DNA of 37,866 nt from Streptomyces nymphaeiformis. GTDB taxonomy: Bacteria > Actinomycetota > Actinomycetes > Streptomycetales > Streptomycetaceae. Position numbers and translations under genes: made by a program. The DNA lies in the NCBI RefSeq assembly GCF_014203895.1, contig NZ_JACHJY010000022.1, positions 1-37,866 on the forward strand, given 5' to 3'. How positions within the stretch are numbered: the first letter of the stretch is position 1; the number at the start of each line of letters is the position of its first letter. This document shows positions 7,624 to 14,365 of the stretch, in pieces. The notes beneath the pieces were generated by a model, which saw only the letters and a list, made by a program, of their open reading frames with translations, made no database searches and had not been told where the DNA came from.

Positions 7624-7727
7624 GGGGGCCGTCACCTCCTTCAAGCCGTTCAGGGTCTAACTGCCCCGTAAGCCGTCCCGACTACGCATACGCTGGCCAC
7701 ACCATTACGGAGACCCCGGAGATTACG

Positions 7728-9116
7728 GTGCAATTCCACGACTCGATGATCAGCCTCGTCGGCAACACCCCGCTGGTGAAGCTCAACAACGTCACAGCGG
7801 GCATTCAGGCGACCGTTCTGGCCAAGGTCGAGTACTTCAACCCCGGCGGCTCGGTCAAGGACCGGATCGCCGTGCGCATGATCGAGGCGGCCGAGGAGAG
7901 CGGCGCGCTCAAGCCCGGCGGCACCATCGTCGAGCCCACGTCCGGCAACACCGGCGTCGGCCTGGCGATCGTGGCCCAGCAGAAGGGCTACAAGTGCATC
8001 TTCGTCTGCCCGGACAAGGTGTCGCTCGACAAGATCAACGTGCTGCGGGCGTACGGCGCCGAGGTCGTGGTCTGCCCCACGGCCGTCGACCCCGAGCACC
8101 CCGACTCGTACTACAACGTCTCGGACCGCCTCGTCCGCGAGACGCCGGGCGCCTGGAAGCCCGACCAGTACTCGAACCCGAACAACCCGCGCTCGCACTA
8201 CGAGACGACCGGTCCCGAGCTCTGGGAGCAGACGGACGGGAAGATCACCCACTTCGTCGCGGGCGTCGGCACCGGCGGCACCATCTCCGGCACCGGCAAC
8301 TACCTCAAGGAGGTCAGTGACGGGAAGGTGAAGGTCATCGGCGCGGACCCGGAGGGCTCGGTCTACTCGGGCGGTTCCGGCCGTCCGTACCTGGTCGAGG
8401 GCGTCGGCGAGGACTTCTGGCCCACCGCCTACGACCGGAACGTCACCGACCGGATCGTCGCCGTGTCCGACAAGGACTCCTTCCAGATGACCCGCCGCCT
8501 CGCCAAGGAGGAGGGCCTCCTCGTCGGCGGCTCCTGCGGCATGGCGGTCGTCGCGGCCCTGGAGGTCGCCAAGGAACTCGGCCCCGACGACGTCGTCGTG
8601 GTGCTGCTGCCGGACTCCGGCCGCGGCTACATGTCGAAGATCTTCAGTGACGAGTGGATGGCCGGCCACGGCTTCCTCGAGGACACCACCACCGCCACCG
8701 TCGCCGACGTCCTGCGCCACAAGGAGGGCGGCATGCCCTCGCTCGTCCACATGCACCCGGACGAGACCGTCGGCCAGGCCATCGAGGTGCTCCGCGAGTA
8801 CGGCGTCTCCCAGATGCCCATCGTGAAGCCCGGCGCCGGCCACCCCGACGTCATGGCCGCCGAGGTCGTCGGCTCGGTCGTCGAGCGCGAGCTCCTCGAC
8901 CACCTCTTCACCAAGAAGGCCTCCCTGGAGGACCCGCTGGAGCAGCACATGAGCGCGCCGCTGCCGCAGGTCGGCTCGGGCGAGCCGGTCGCCGACCTGA
9001 TGTCCGTCCTCGGCGAGTCCTCCGACGCGGCGATCGTCCTCGTCGAGGGCAAGCCGACCGGTGTCGTGAGCCGTCAGGACCTGCTGGCCTTCCTGGCCAA
9101 CGGCGGCACGAAGTAG
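7728..9116 (+). CDS. cbs: cystathionine beta-synthase
   Basis: A 462-residue PLP enzyme. The GTG at 7728 has GGAG 6 nt upstream. Residues 1-~330 are the fold-type II core: Lys44 in NPGGSVKDR forms the Schiff base, PTSGNTGVG binds the substrate carboxylate, and GTGGTISG binds the PLP phosphate. Residues ~335-460 hold two CBS motifs (MPSLVHMHPDETVGQ and ending in GVVSRQDLLAFL). This architecture fits cystathionine beta-synthase (Ser + homocysteine to cystathionine, reverse transsulfuration) rather than a plain cysteine synthase, which lacks the CBS pair. It is divergent from the SGNH gene over only 104 bp. Confidence 0.93.
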   Translation: MQFHDSMISLVGNTPLVKLNNVTAGIQATVLAKVEYFNPGGSVKDRIAVRMIEAAEESGALKPGGTIVEPTSGNTGVGLAIVAQQKGYKCIFVCPDKVSLDKINVLRAYGAEVVVCPTAVDPEHPDSYYNVSDRLVRETPGAWKPDQYSNPNNPRSHYETTGPELWEQTDGKITHFVAGVGTGGTISGTGNYLKEVSDGKVKVIGADPEGSVYSGGSGRPYLVEGVGEDFWPTAYDRNVTDRIVAVSDKDSFQMTRRLAKEEGLLVGGSCGMAVVAALEVAKELGPDDVVVVLLPDSGRGYMSKIFSDEWMAGHGFLEDTTTATVADVLRHKEGGMPSLVHMHPDETVGQAIEVLREYGVSQMPIVKPGAGHPDVMAAEVVGSVVERELLDHLFTKKASLEDPLEQHMSAPLPQVGSGEPVADLMSVLGESSDAAIVLVEGKPTGVVSRQDLLAFLANGGTK

Positions 9117-9286
9117 CCGCAGAGCAGTTCGCGCAAACGGTACGAGGGCGACACGTGCCCGCAGCACCTGCTTAACACGCGTCCGGCACATTGGTGCCTG
9201 TCGACGTCACGGACTTCCGGAGCGGCTCCCGGGCTCCTGAGACGTCGCGGACGCGGAGACCGGCCCTGACCCGGGCCCGTGTCCCT

Positions 9287-9341
9287 CGCGGGGACCGCCG
9301 TCGTCCCGCCCCCCGGTGACGGGGGTGCGGCGGTCCCCGCG
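9287..9341 (+). terminator. strong hairpin terminator downstream of cbs
   Basis: CGCGGGGACCGCCG (9287-9300) pairs perfectly with CGGCGGTCCCCGCG (9328-9341), with an inner CCCCC/GGGGG extension. The 320-bp space between cbs and the RpiR-type gene holds this hairpin and the regulatory palindrome; no gene was seen in it. Confidence 0.8.
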
Positions 9342-9385
9342 TCCATCTCACCCCGCGGCCGGCCCCTGCCGCGCGCGACTCCGTG

Positions 9386-9420
9386 TGCATATCCTTATGC
9401 AAGAGCTTCGCGTGTGAATA
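9386..9420 (+). promoter_or_regulatory. palindrome and TGTGAATA motif upstream of the RpiR-type gene
   Basis: TGCATA (9386-9391) and TATGCA (9396-9401) form a perfect inverted repeat with a 4-bp gap. TGTGAATA follows at 9413-9420. The same 8-mer occurs upstream of hutU (14329-14336). The palindrome resembles actinobacterial arginine-box half sites, but I cannot assign a regulator. Confidence 0.4.
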
Positions 9421-9436
9421 AGTGGAAGGGGGCGGC

Positions 9437-10270
9437 ATGAGCGACAGCCCGGCCGGTCGGCTGCAGGCGCTGTTCGAGGGGCACCGGCTCACGCCCACGC
9501 AGCGGCGGATCGCGCACTGCATGGTGCGGCGCGCCGGCGACGTGCCGTTCCTGTCCAGCGTCGAGCTCGCCGAGCTCGCCGGGGTCAGTCAGCCGTCCGT
9601 CACCCGCTTCGCCGTCGCCCTCGGCTTCGACGGCTACCCGGCGCTCCGCAAGCACCTCCGGGAGAGCATGCCCGCGGCCGCCGAGGAGAACTCGGGCCTC
9701 AACGAGTACCAGCAGGCCGTCCTCGCCGAGATCGAGAACCTCCGGCACCTCGCCGGAGCCCTCGCCGACCCGGCACCCGTCGAGCGGGCGGGACGGCTCC
9801 TCGCCGGGTCCCGGCCGCTGCCCGTCCTCGGGCTGCGGGCCGCCTCCTCGCAGGCGCGGGGCTTCGCCTACTTCGCCGGCAAGGTGCACCCGGACGTCCG
9901 GCTCCTCGACGAGGGCGGCTCGATGCTCACGGACCGCATCGACGCCGCCGTACGGGCCGGGGCCACGGCCCTGCTCTGCTTCGCGCTGCCCCGGCACCCC
10001 CGGGAGGTCGTCGACGCCCTGGAGTACGCGCGGAAGGCCGGGCTCACGGTCGTGACCGTCGCCGAGTCGGTGTTCGCGCCCGTCGCCGCCCACAGCGACC
10101 TGCTGATCCCGGCCGCCGTCGGCACCGGCCTCGCCTTCGACACCGCCTGCGCGCCGATGCTCCTCGGCCGGGTCCTCCTGGAGGCCATGGCCGACGAACT
10201 CCCCGACGCGCAGGCGCGCCTGGAGGAGTTCGACACGAGGGCGGCGTCCCGGGGTCTGTTCGTGGAGTGA
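9437..10270 (+). CDS. MurR/RpiR family transcriptional regulator with SIS domain
   Basis: A 277-residue protein. The ATG at 9437 follows GGAAGGGGG. The N-terminal ~75 residues are the RpiR helix-turn-helix (LTPTQRRIAHCMV, then VELAELAGVSQPSVTRFAVA, GFDGYPALRKHL). Residues ~105-255 form a SIS domain (RPLPVLGLRAASSQARGFAY, ATALLCFALPRHPREVVDAL). SIS domains in this family sense phosphosugars or related metabolites. It is the nearest regulator to the hut genes and shares an upstream 8-mer with hutU, so it may control histidine use; this is inference. It converges on the roadblock cluster with only 14 bp between stops. Confidence 0.88.
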   Translation: MSDSPAGRLQALFEGHRLTPTQRRIAHCMVRRAGDVPFLSSVELAELAGVSQPSVTRFAVALGFDGYPALRKHLRESMPAAAEENSGLNEYQQAVLAEIENLRHLAGALADPAPVERAGRLLAGSRPLPVLGLRAASSQARGFAYFAGKVHPDVRLLDEGGSMLTDRIDAAVRAGATALLCFALPRHPREVVDALEYARKAGLTVVTVAESVFAPVAAHSDLLIPAAVGTGLAFDTACAPMLLGRVLLEAMADELPDAQARLEEFDTRAASRGLFVE

Positions 10271-10284
10271 CCCCGAGGGGCCGG

Positions 10285-10656
10285 TCAGACCTCCAGGTCC
10301 GCCTCGATCTTCTTCAGCTGGTGGCGGGCCATCGCCAGGTTCGCACGGCTCTTGTCGAGCGCCAGGTAGAGGAAGAGGCCGTTGGCGCCGCGCGCCTTGA
10401 TCAGCCGGATCAGGTGGTACTGGCCGCCGAGGGTGATCAGGATGTCCTCGATCTCGTCCTTGAGCCCGAGGAGCTCCATCGCGCGGACCTTGGCCCGGAC
10501 GACGTCCGTGTTGCACGCCGCGGCCACGGTCAGGTCGAGCTCGTTGCCGCCGCCGATCGTGCCGAGCGCCATGCCGCTCGTGTAGTCGACGAGGGCCGCG
10601 CCGATCGTGCCTTCGATCGCGGCCGCTTCCTTGAGGGAGGTCTCGGTGTTCGCCAT
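10285..10656 (-). CDS. roadblock/LC7-like protein (paralogue of 11887-12291)
   Basis: A 123-residue protein. The ATG at 10656 follows GAAGGAAG. It has one alpha/beta domain: ALVDYTSGMALGT in the first half, IEDILITLGGQYHLIRLI as a central strand pair, then FLYLALDKSRANLAMARHQL in the last helix. This is the roadblock/LC7 fold, used by MglB and by Streptomyces conservon CvnB proteins to dimerise and regulate Ras-like GTPases. It aligns clearly with the first gene of this cluster. It lies 38 bp after the preceding gene, so it is probably cotranscribed. No GTPase is encoded nearby. Confidence 0.75.
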   Translation of the reverse strand: MANTETSLKEAAAIEGTIGAALVDYTSGMALGTIGGGNELDLTVAAACNTDVVRAKVRAMELLGLKDEIEDILITLGGQYHLIRLIKARGANGLFLYLALDKSRANLAMARHQLKKIEADLEV

Positions 10657-10694
10657 GGTGTCGTACTTCCTTCTCGGGTGTTCGGGACTCGGTG

Positions 10695-11132
10695 TCAGTT
10701 CAGGTCTTTGCGTTCCAGCGCGCCGTCGACGAGCTCCCCTATCAGGGCGCTGGACCTGCGGGCCTCCAGATGGAGCCGCCCCACGTTGATCCGGGGCTCG
10801 GCGAGCAGTGTCAGGACGGCCGAGGCGCCCGCCGCGTACGTCGCCACGTAGCCCGTCTCGCCGCGGACGAGCAGCTCGCGGAAGCGGCCCTGCCCGGTGC
10901 TGTCGGTCAGCCGCTGCCCGACCCCGAGCGCCGCCGCGGTCAGCGCGGCCACGGTCTCCGCCTCGCCGTCCACGGTGTCGTGGGCGAGCACGAGTCCGTC
11001 GGCGCTGGCCGCCAGCGCGCCGGTGAGCTGGGGCAGCCGCGCCCGCAGCCGTCTGAGCTCGCCGAGGACCTCGGCTTCTGCCGTCACGAGCTGTCTCCTC
11101 TCGGCGCGCATGCGCAGCGCACGCCTCATCAC
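10695..11132 (-). CDS. roadblock/LC7 domain protein
   Basis: A 145-residue protein. Start by GTG at 11132 or ATG at 11129, both overlapping the upstream stop in the string GTGATG; GGAGG lies at suitable distance. It has an N-terminal basic helix (ALRMRAERRQLVTAEAEVL), then the roadblock core with ALAASADGLVLAHDT, AALTAAALGVGQRLT, LLVRGETGYVATYAAG and AVLTLLAEPRINVG. That matches CvnB/MglB-type roadblock proteins better than the two flanking paralogues do. It is translationally coupled to the DUF4388-like gene. Likely a homodimeric regulator or scaffold; partners unknown. Confidence 0.8.
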   Translation of the reverse strand: MMRRALRMRAERRQLVTAEAEVLGELRRLRARLPQLTGALAASADGLVLAHDTVDGEAETVAALTAAALGVGQRLTDSTGQGRFRELLVRGETGYVATYAAGASAVLTLLAEPRINVGRLHLEARRSSALIGELVDGALERKDLN

Positions 11133-11890
11133 AGGGCCTCCAGGGCGTCACGGAGCCGGCGCAGCAGGGCGATGTCGGGATCCTCCACCGGCAGGGCCGA
11201 TAACGGCGCCGGTGGCGGCGGTGCGGGCACGGGGTCGAGCGGGGTCTCGACGAGCCCGGCGGCGGCGAGCCGCCGCACGTCGAGCAGCGTGTGGAAGGCG
11301 GGCCGGCCGAGCAGCCGGGCCAGCTCCGCCGGGGTCCGCTCCCCGTCGGCGGCGGCGAGCAGCGAGCGCTGCCGCGCCCCCACGGTCTGGCCGGGGGAGG
11401 GCGGCCGCGGCACGACCGGGGCGGTGTCGACGGAGGCGTACGGCCAGACGGCGTCGAGGAGTTCGCGGCGGCGGACGGTCTCGCGCTCGACGGCCTCGGC
11501 GGAGACCGGCCGCACCGTCCCGAACCAGTGCCCCACCCCGTACCGGAAGCGGGTCGGCCCGCTGGTGGGGGAGAGGGCGAAGAAGGCCGCGTCGAAGACG
11601 GCGCCGAGGTGGCATATCTCCAGCTCGCCGCCGTGCAGGCGGCCGCTGTCGACGAGGAAGCGGCCGACCGCGCGGTGCGCCCCGGCCCGGTCGACGGCCT
11701 CGTCCCAGCCCTCGCGGGGCAGCCGGCCGCCGGTGGTGAGGAGGACGTCGACGCCGGGGGCGGCGGGGGACTCGGCGTGCACGACCCGGCCGTCGACGAG
11801 GTAGAGCGTGCCGTGGTCGCGCAGGAGGGCGCCGGTGGCCTTCTCGGCGGCGAGCCGGACGAGCATCGGGGAGACGGCCGTCCTGCTCAT
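11129..11890 (-). CDS. DUF4388/PatA-like protein
   Basis: A 253-residue soluble protein. The ATG at 11890 overlaps the preceding stop (ATGA). The first ~100 residues read as a DUF4388-type start: MLVRLAAEKATGALLRDHG, LYLVDGRVVHAESP, and a paired helix with VGRFLVDSGRLHGGE. The C-terminal half has a winged-helix-like stretch (QRSLLAAADGERTPAELARL, FHTLLDVRRLAAAGLVE), then a Pro/Ala linker. DUF4388 proteins occur with roadblock proteins and GTPases in bacterial signalling. Here it sits between roadblock genes in one operon. The family call is moderate; the role is inferred only from context. Confidence 0.65.
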   Translation of the reverse strand: MSRTAVSPMLVRLAAEKATGALLRDHGTLYLVDGRVVHAESPAAPGVDVLLTTGGRLPREGWDEAVDRAGAHRAVGRFLVDSGRLHGGELEICHLGAVFDAAFFALSPTSGPTRFRYGVGHWFGTVRPVSAEAVERETVRRRELLDAVWPYASVDTAPVVPRPPSPGQTVGARQRSLLAAADGERTPAELARLLGRPAFHTLLDVRRLAAAGLVETPLDPVPAPPPPAPLSALPVEDPDIALLRRLRDALEAL

Positions 11891-12291
11891 CCGAGGACCA
11901 GTCTCTCGGCGAGGTCGCGGAGCCGGATCCGGGCGAGGGCGAGGTTGCCGGAGTCGCGGTCGAGCCAGAGGTGGAGGAAGACGCTGCTGTCGAAGGAGGT
12001 CTCGACGAAGCGGAGGACGTGGTAGCCGGCGCGGGTGGTGACGATCAGGTCCTCGACGGGCGGGCCGGGCCGCTCCCCTCCCGCCGTGACGGAGTCTCCT
12101 GCCGTGAAGGAGTCGAACTCCGCTGCGGAGCGGGCGAGTTCGGCGGTCTCGGCGGCCGTCGTCTCGTGGTCCCCGACCGGTGAGTCGCCCGCCGTGCCGA
12201 GGGCGAGGCCGCTGGTCCAGTCGACCAGGGAGGCTCCCCGGGCCCCGGGCAGGGCCATGGCCTCCAGCAGGCACTCGTCGATTCCGGGCAC
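11887..12291 (-). CDS. roadblock/LC7-like protein, first gene of the cluster
   Basis: A 134-residue protein from the GTG at 12291, with GGGAGGGGA upstream. The core reads ASLVDWTSGLALGTAG, then an acidic insert, VEDLIVTTRAGYHVLRFV, and FLHLWLDRDSGNLALARIRL. It aligns with the last gene of the cluster (ALVDYTSGMALGT and YLALDKSRANLAMARHQL), so the two arose by duplication. The insert of ~20 residues between helices is particular to this copy. It is the promoter-proximal gene of the four. Confidence 0.75.
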   Translation of the reverse strand: MPGIDECLLEAMALPGARGASLVDWTSGLALGTAGDSPVGDHETTAAETAELARSAAEFDSFTAGDSVTAGGERPGPPVEDLIVTTRAGYHVLRFVETSFDSSVFLHLWLDRDSGNLALARIRLRDLAERLVLG

Positions 12292-12433
12292 GCGGATTCC
12301 CCTCCCGATGCGTCGTGCGAACGTGCGGCAGTGACGGTGACGCTACTGAACGTTCCGGCGCCGGGGAGGCGTTCTGGCATTTTCCATCGGAACATGCCGC
12401 TGTCTGACGCGAATTGATCCGATGGGGTTCGGA

Positions 12434-12913
12434 TCAGCCGCGCGACTCCACCGTGCGCGCGATGTCGGACAGGTCCTTCGCGAGCGCCTTCGCGACCACC
12501 TTCGCCCCGAAGCGGGCGAGCAGCCGGGCGAGGAGTCCCGGGGCGCGGGCGTCGGCGGGCCGCGCGGAGAAGGACATCCGGAGGGTGGTGGCGCCCGCGC
12601 CGTCGGGCGTGAGGGTGAGCTCGGAGACGTAGTGCATGCCGTGCGAGTCGGCGACCGTGACGTACCGGTCGGGCGGCTCGCACTCGGTCACGGTCATCTC
12701 CTCCGTGGCCTCCTTGCCCAGCATCCGCCGGGTCTCGCGCCAGCGCGTGCCCACGTCGAAGCCGCCCGGGGTGAGCACCTCCACCCGGTCGACGCCGGAG
12801 AGGACCCTGGGCATGTCCTTCAGGTCGGTGATGGCCTCCCAGACCCGCCCGGGGGAGGCGGCGACCCGGCGCTCGACCACGACGGAGGTGGTGTCCGTAC
12901 CCGTTCCAGTCAT
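12434..12913 (-). CDS. SRPBCC family protein (polyketide cyclase/dehydrase-like)
   Basis: A 159-residue protein from the ATG at 12913. It begins with the typical first strand and helix VVVERRVAASPGRVWEAITD, then LSGVDRVEVLT, a strand rich in aromatic/polar positions (YVTVADSHGMHYVSELTLTP), and a final long helix (FGAKVVAKALAKDLSDIAR). This is the START/Bet v1-like SRPBCC fold, which holds a hydrophobic cavity. The family includes cyclases, lipid carriers and stress-related proteins; nothing here fixes the ligand. It lies between the decarboxylase gene and the roadblock cluster, all on the minus strand. Confidence 0.85.
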   Translation of the reverse strand: MTGTGTDTTSVVVERRVAASPGRVWEAITDLKDMPRVLSGVDRVEVLTPGGFDVGTRWRETRRMLGKEATEEMTVTECEPPDRYVTVADSHGMHYVSELTLTPDGAGATTLRMSFSARPADARAPGLLARLLARFGAKVVAKALAKDLSDIARTVESRG

Positions 12914-12945
12914 GGCTTCATCGAAGCCGGGTCGCCGCCGGAGCG

Positions 12946-14262
12946 CTACCGGACCAGCGCGTCCGCCCGTTCCCCGCCCGCCTCGGCGACGATCTCGTCG
13001 AGGGTCTGGGCCCGGCGGACGGTCGTGAACGTGACCGCGCCGTCGCCGTCGACGGTGAAGCCGTGGATCCCGGGCCGGGGCAGGCTGTTGTACGCGTAGT
13101 GGTGGGCGAAGTAGTACGCGCCGGTGTCCGGGACCGCGACGACGTCGTCCGGGTGCAGCAGCGGCAGCGCGCGGCCGGTGGCGAGCAGGTCCCCGGCGAA
13201 GCAGGCGGGGCCGGCCACGTCCTGGACGGTGACGTCCCCGGTGCGGGGGCGGCCCTGGGGGTCGTACGCGAGGACGCGCAGCGGCCAGGACTCGGGGGCG
13301 TAGACCGTACGGGTGGCCAGTTGCACGCCCGCGTGGGTGACGGCGATCGGGCGGCCGCCGGAGGTCTTCGTGTACTCCACGCGGGCGAGGACCGTGCCGT
13401 GCTTGGCGAGCAGGGAGCGCCCGAACTCGGTGACGAGCCGGTAGCGGCCGTCGAAGAGTCCGGGGACGGTGTCGGCGAGCAGCCGGGCGTACTCGGCGTA
13501 GGTCGGCGTCTCCTCGTCGGAGCTGAAGTTCACGGGCAGGCCGCCGCCGATGTCGAGGGTGTCGATCTGCTGCCGCCCGGCCGCCCGGTTGATCTCCTCG
13601 GCCAGCGCGTACGCCTCGCCGACGCCCTGGGCCATGAGGGCCGGCGGGATGCCCTGGGAGCCGGTGTGGGTGTGCAGCCGGGTCAGCCAGGGCCGCTCCA
13701 GATAAGCGGCGACGACGGTCTTGCGGGCGCCCTCGTCGCGGAGCGCCACGCCGAACTTGGAGGTGGCGGTCGCGGTCGAGAGTGCGCCGATGGAACCGGC
13801 TCCGACCTGCGGGTTCACCCGGAGGCCGAGCGGTGAGGCGGTGGGCGCGGAGGCGACGAGGGCGTCGATCCTGCCGAGCTCCTGGAGGTTGTCGGCGTTG
13901 ACGGCGATTCCGAGCGCGAGGGCCTGGCGGAGCTCGGCCGGGGTCTTGGCGGGGGAGTCGAGCACGGTCCGCGTGGGCGGGACGCCGGCCGCGCGGGCGA
14001 GGGCGAGCTCGCCGGGGCTCGCGACCTCGACGCCGAGTCCGGCCTCGTGGAGCAGGCGCAGGACGGGGACGAGCGGGGCGGCCTTCACGGCGAAGGCGTG
14101 CAGGACGGGTGCGTCGGTGACGGCGGCGAAGGCGCTGGTCAGGGCGGTGGCGGAGGCGCGGATGCCGGCGGTGTCGAGGAGGGCGACGACCGGCGCGGCG
14201 GGGGAGAGGAGTCCTTGATCGACGGAGGCTCGGACGGCGAGATCGCGACGTGAGGAGGCCAT
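12946..14262 (-). CDS. PLP-dependent fold-III decarboxylase, diaminopimelate decarboxylase-like
   Basis: A 438-residue protein. The ATG at 14262 is chosen over 14280 because GAGG precedes it. The alanine-racemase-type barrel binds PLP through Lys in HAFAVKAAP; HTHTGSQG and LDIGGGLPV contact the phosphate; TEFGRSLLAK replaces the usual E-P-G-R. In true diaminopimelate decarboxylases a C-E-S/T-x-D motif binds the distal DAP group, but here it is CFAGDLL. The substrate is therefore probably another basic or acidic amino acid. The gene is divergent from hutU, sharing a compact promoter region, so a link to histidine-derived or glutamate metabolism is possible. Confidence 0.85.
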   Translation of the reverse strand: MASSRRDLAVRASVDQGLLSPAAPVVALLDTAGIRASATALTSAFAAVTDAPVLHAFAVKAAPLVPVLRLLHEAGLGVEVASPGELALARAAGVPPTRTVLDSPAKTPAELRQALALGIAVNADNLQELGRIDALVASAPTASPLGLRVNPQVGAGSIGALSTATATSKFGVALRDEGARKTVVAAYLERPWLTRLHTHTGSQGIPPALMAQGVGEAYALAEEINRAAGRQQIDTLDIGGGLPVNFSSDEETPTYAEYARLLADTVPGLFDGRYRLVTEFGRSLLAKHGTVLARVEYTKTSGGRPIAVTHAGVQLATRTVYAPESWPLRVLAYDPQGRPRTGDVTVQDVAGPACFAGDLLATGRALPLLHPDDVVAVPDTGAYYFAHHYAYNSLPRPGIHGFTVDGDGAVTFTTVRRAQTLDEIVAEAGGERADALVR

Positions 14263-14299
14263 GCGGCCATCCTCGTCCATCGACCGTCCGGGGCGCCCT

Positions 14300-14336
14300 G
14301 TTGACTACAACTATTCAGCGAGCCAAGATGTGAATA
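14300..14336 (+). promoter_or_regulatory. hutU promoter and candidate operators
   Basis: TTGACT (14301-14306), 17 bp, CAAGAT (14324-14329) is a plausible promoter. The palindrome GTTG-ACTA-CAAC (14300-14311) covers the -35. ATTCA and TGAAT lie in inverted orientation across the -10 region (14313-14335). TGTGAATA at 14329-14336 is shared with the RpiR-type gene's upstream region. Confidence 0.5.
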
Positions 14337-14365
14337 TCTGAACGACATTCCGAGGAGGCACCCCC

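Noticed and set aside
7645..7727. A TTG start for the SGNH hydrolase at 7644
   Set aside because: It overlaps the ribosome-binding site that serves the ATG at 7623.
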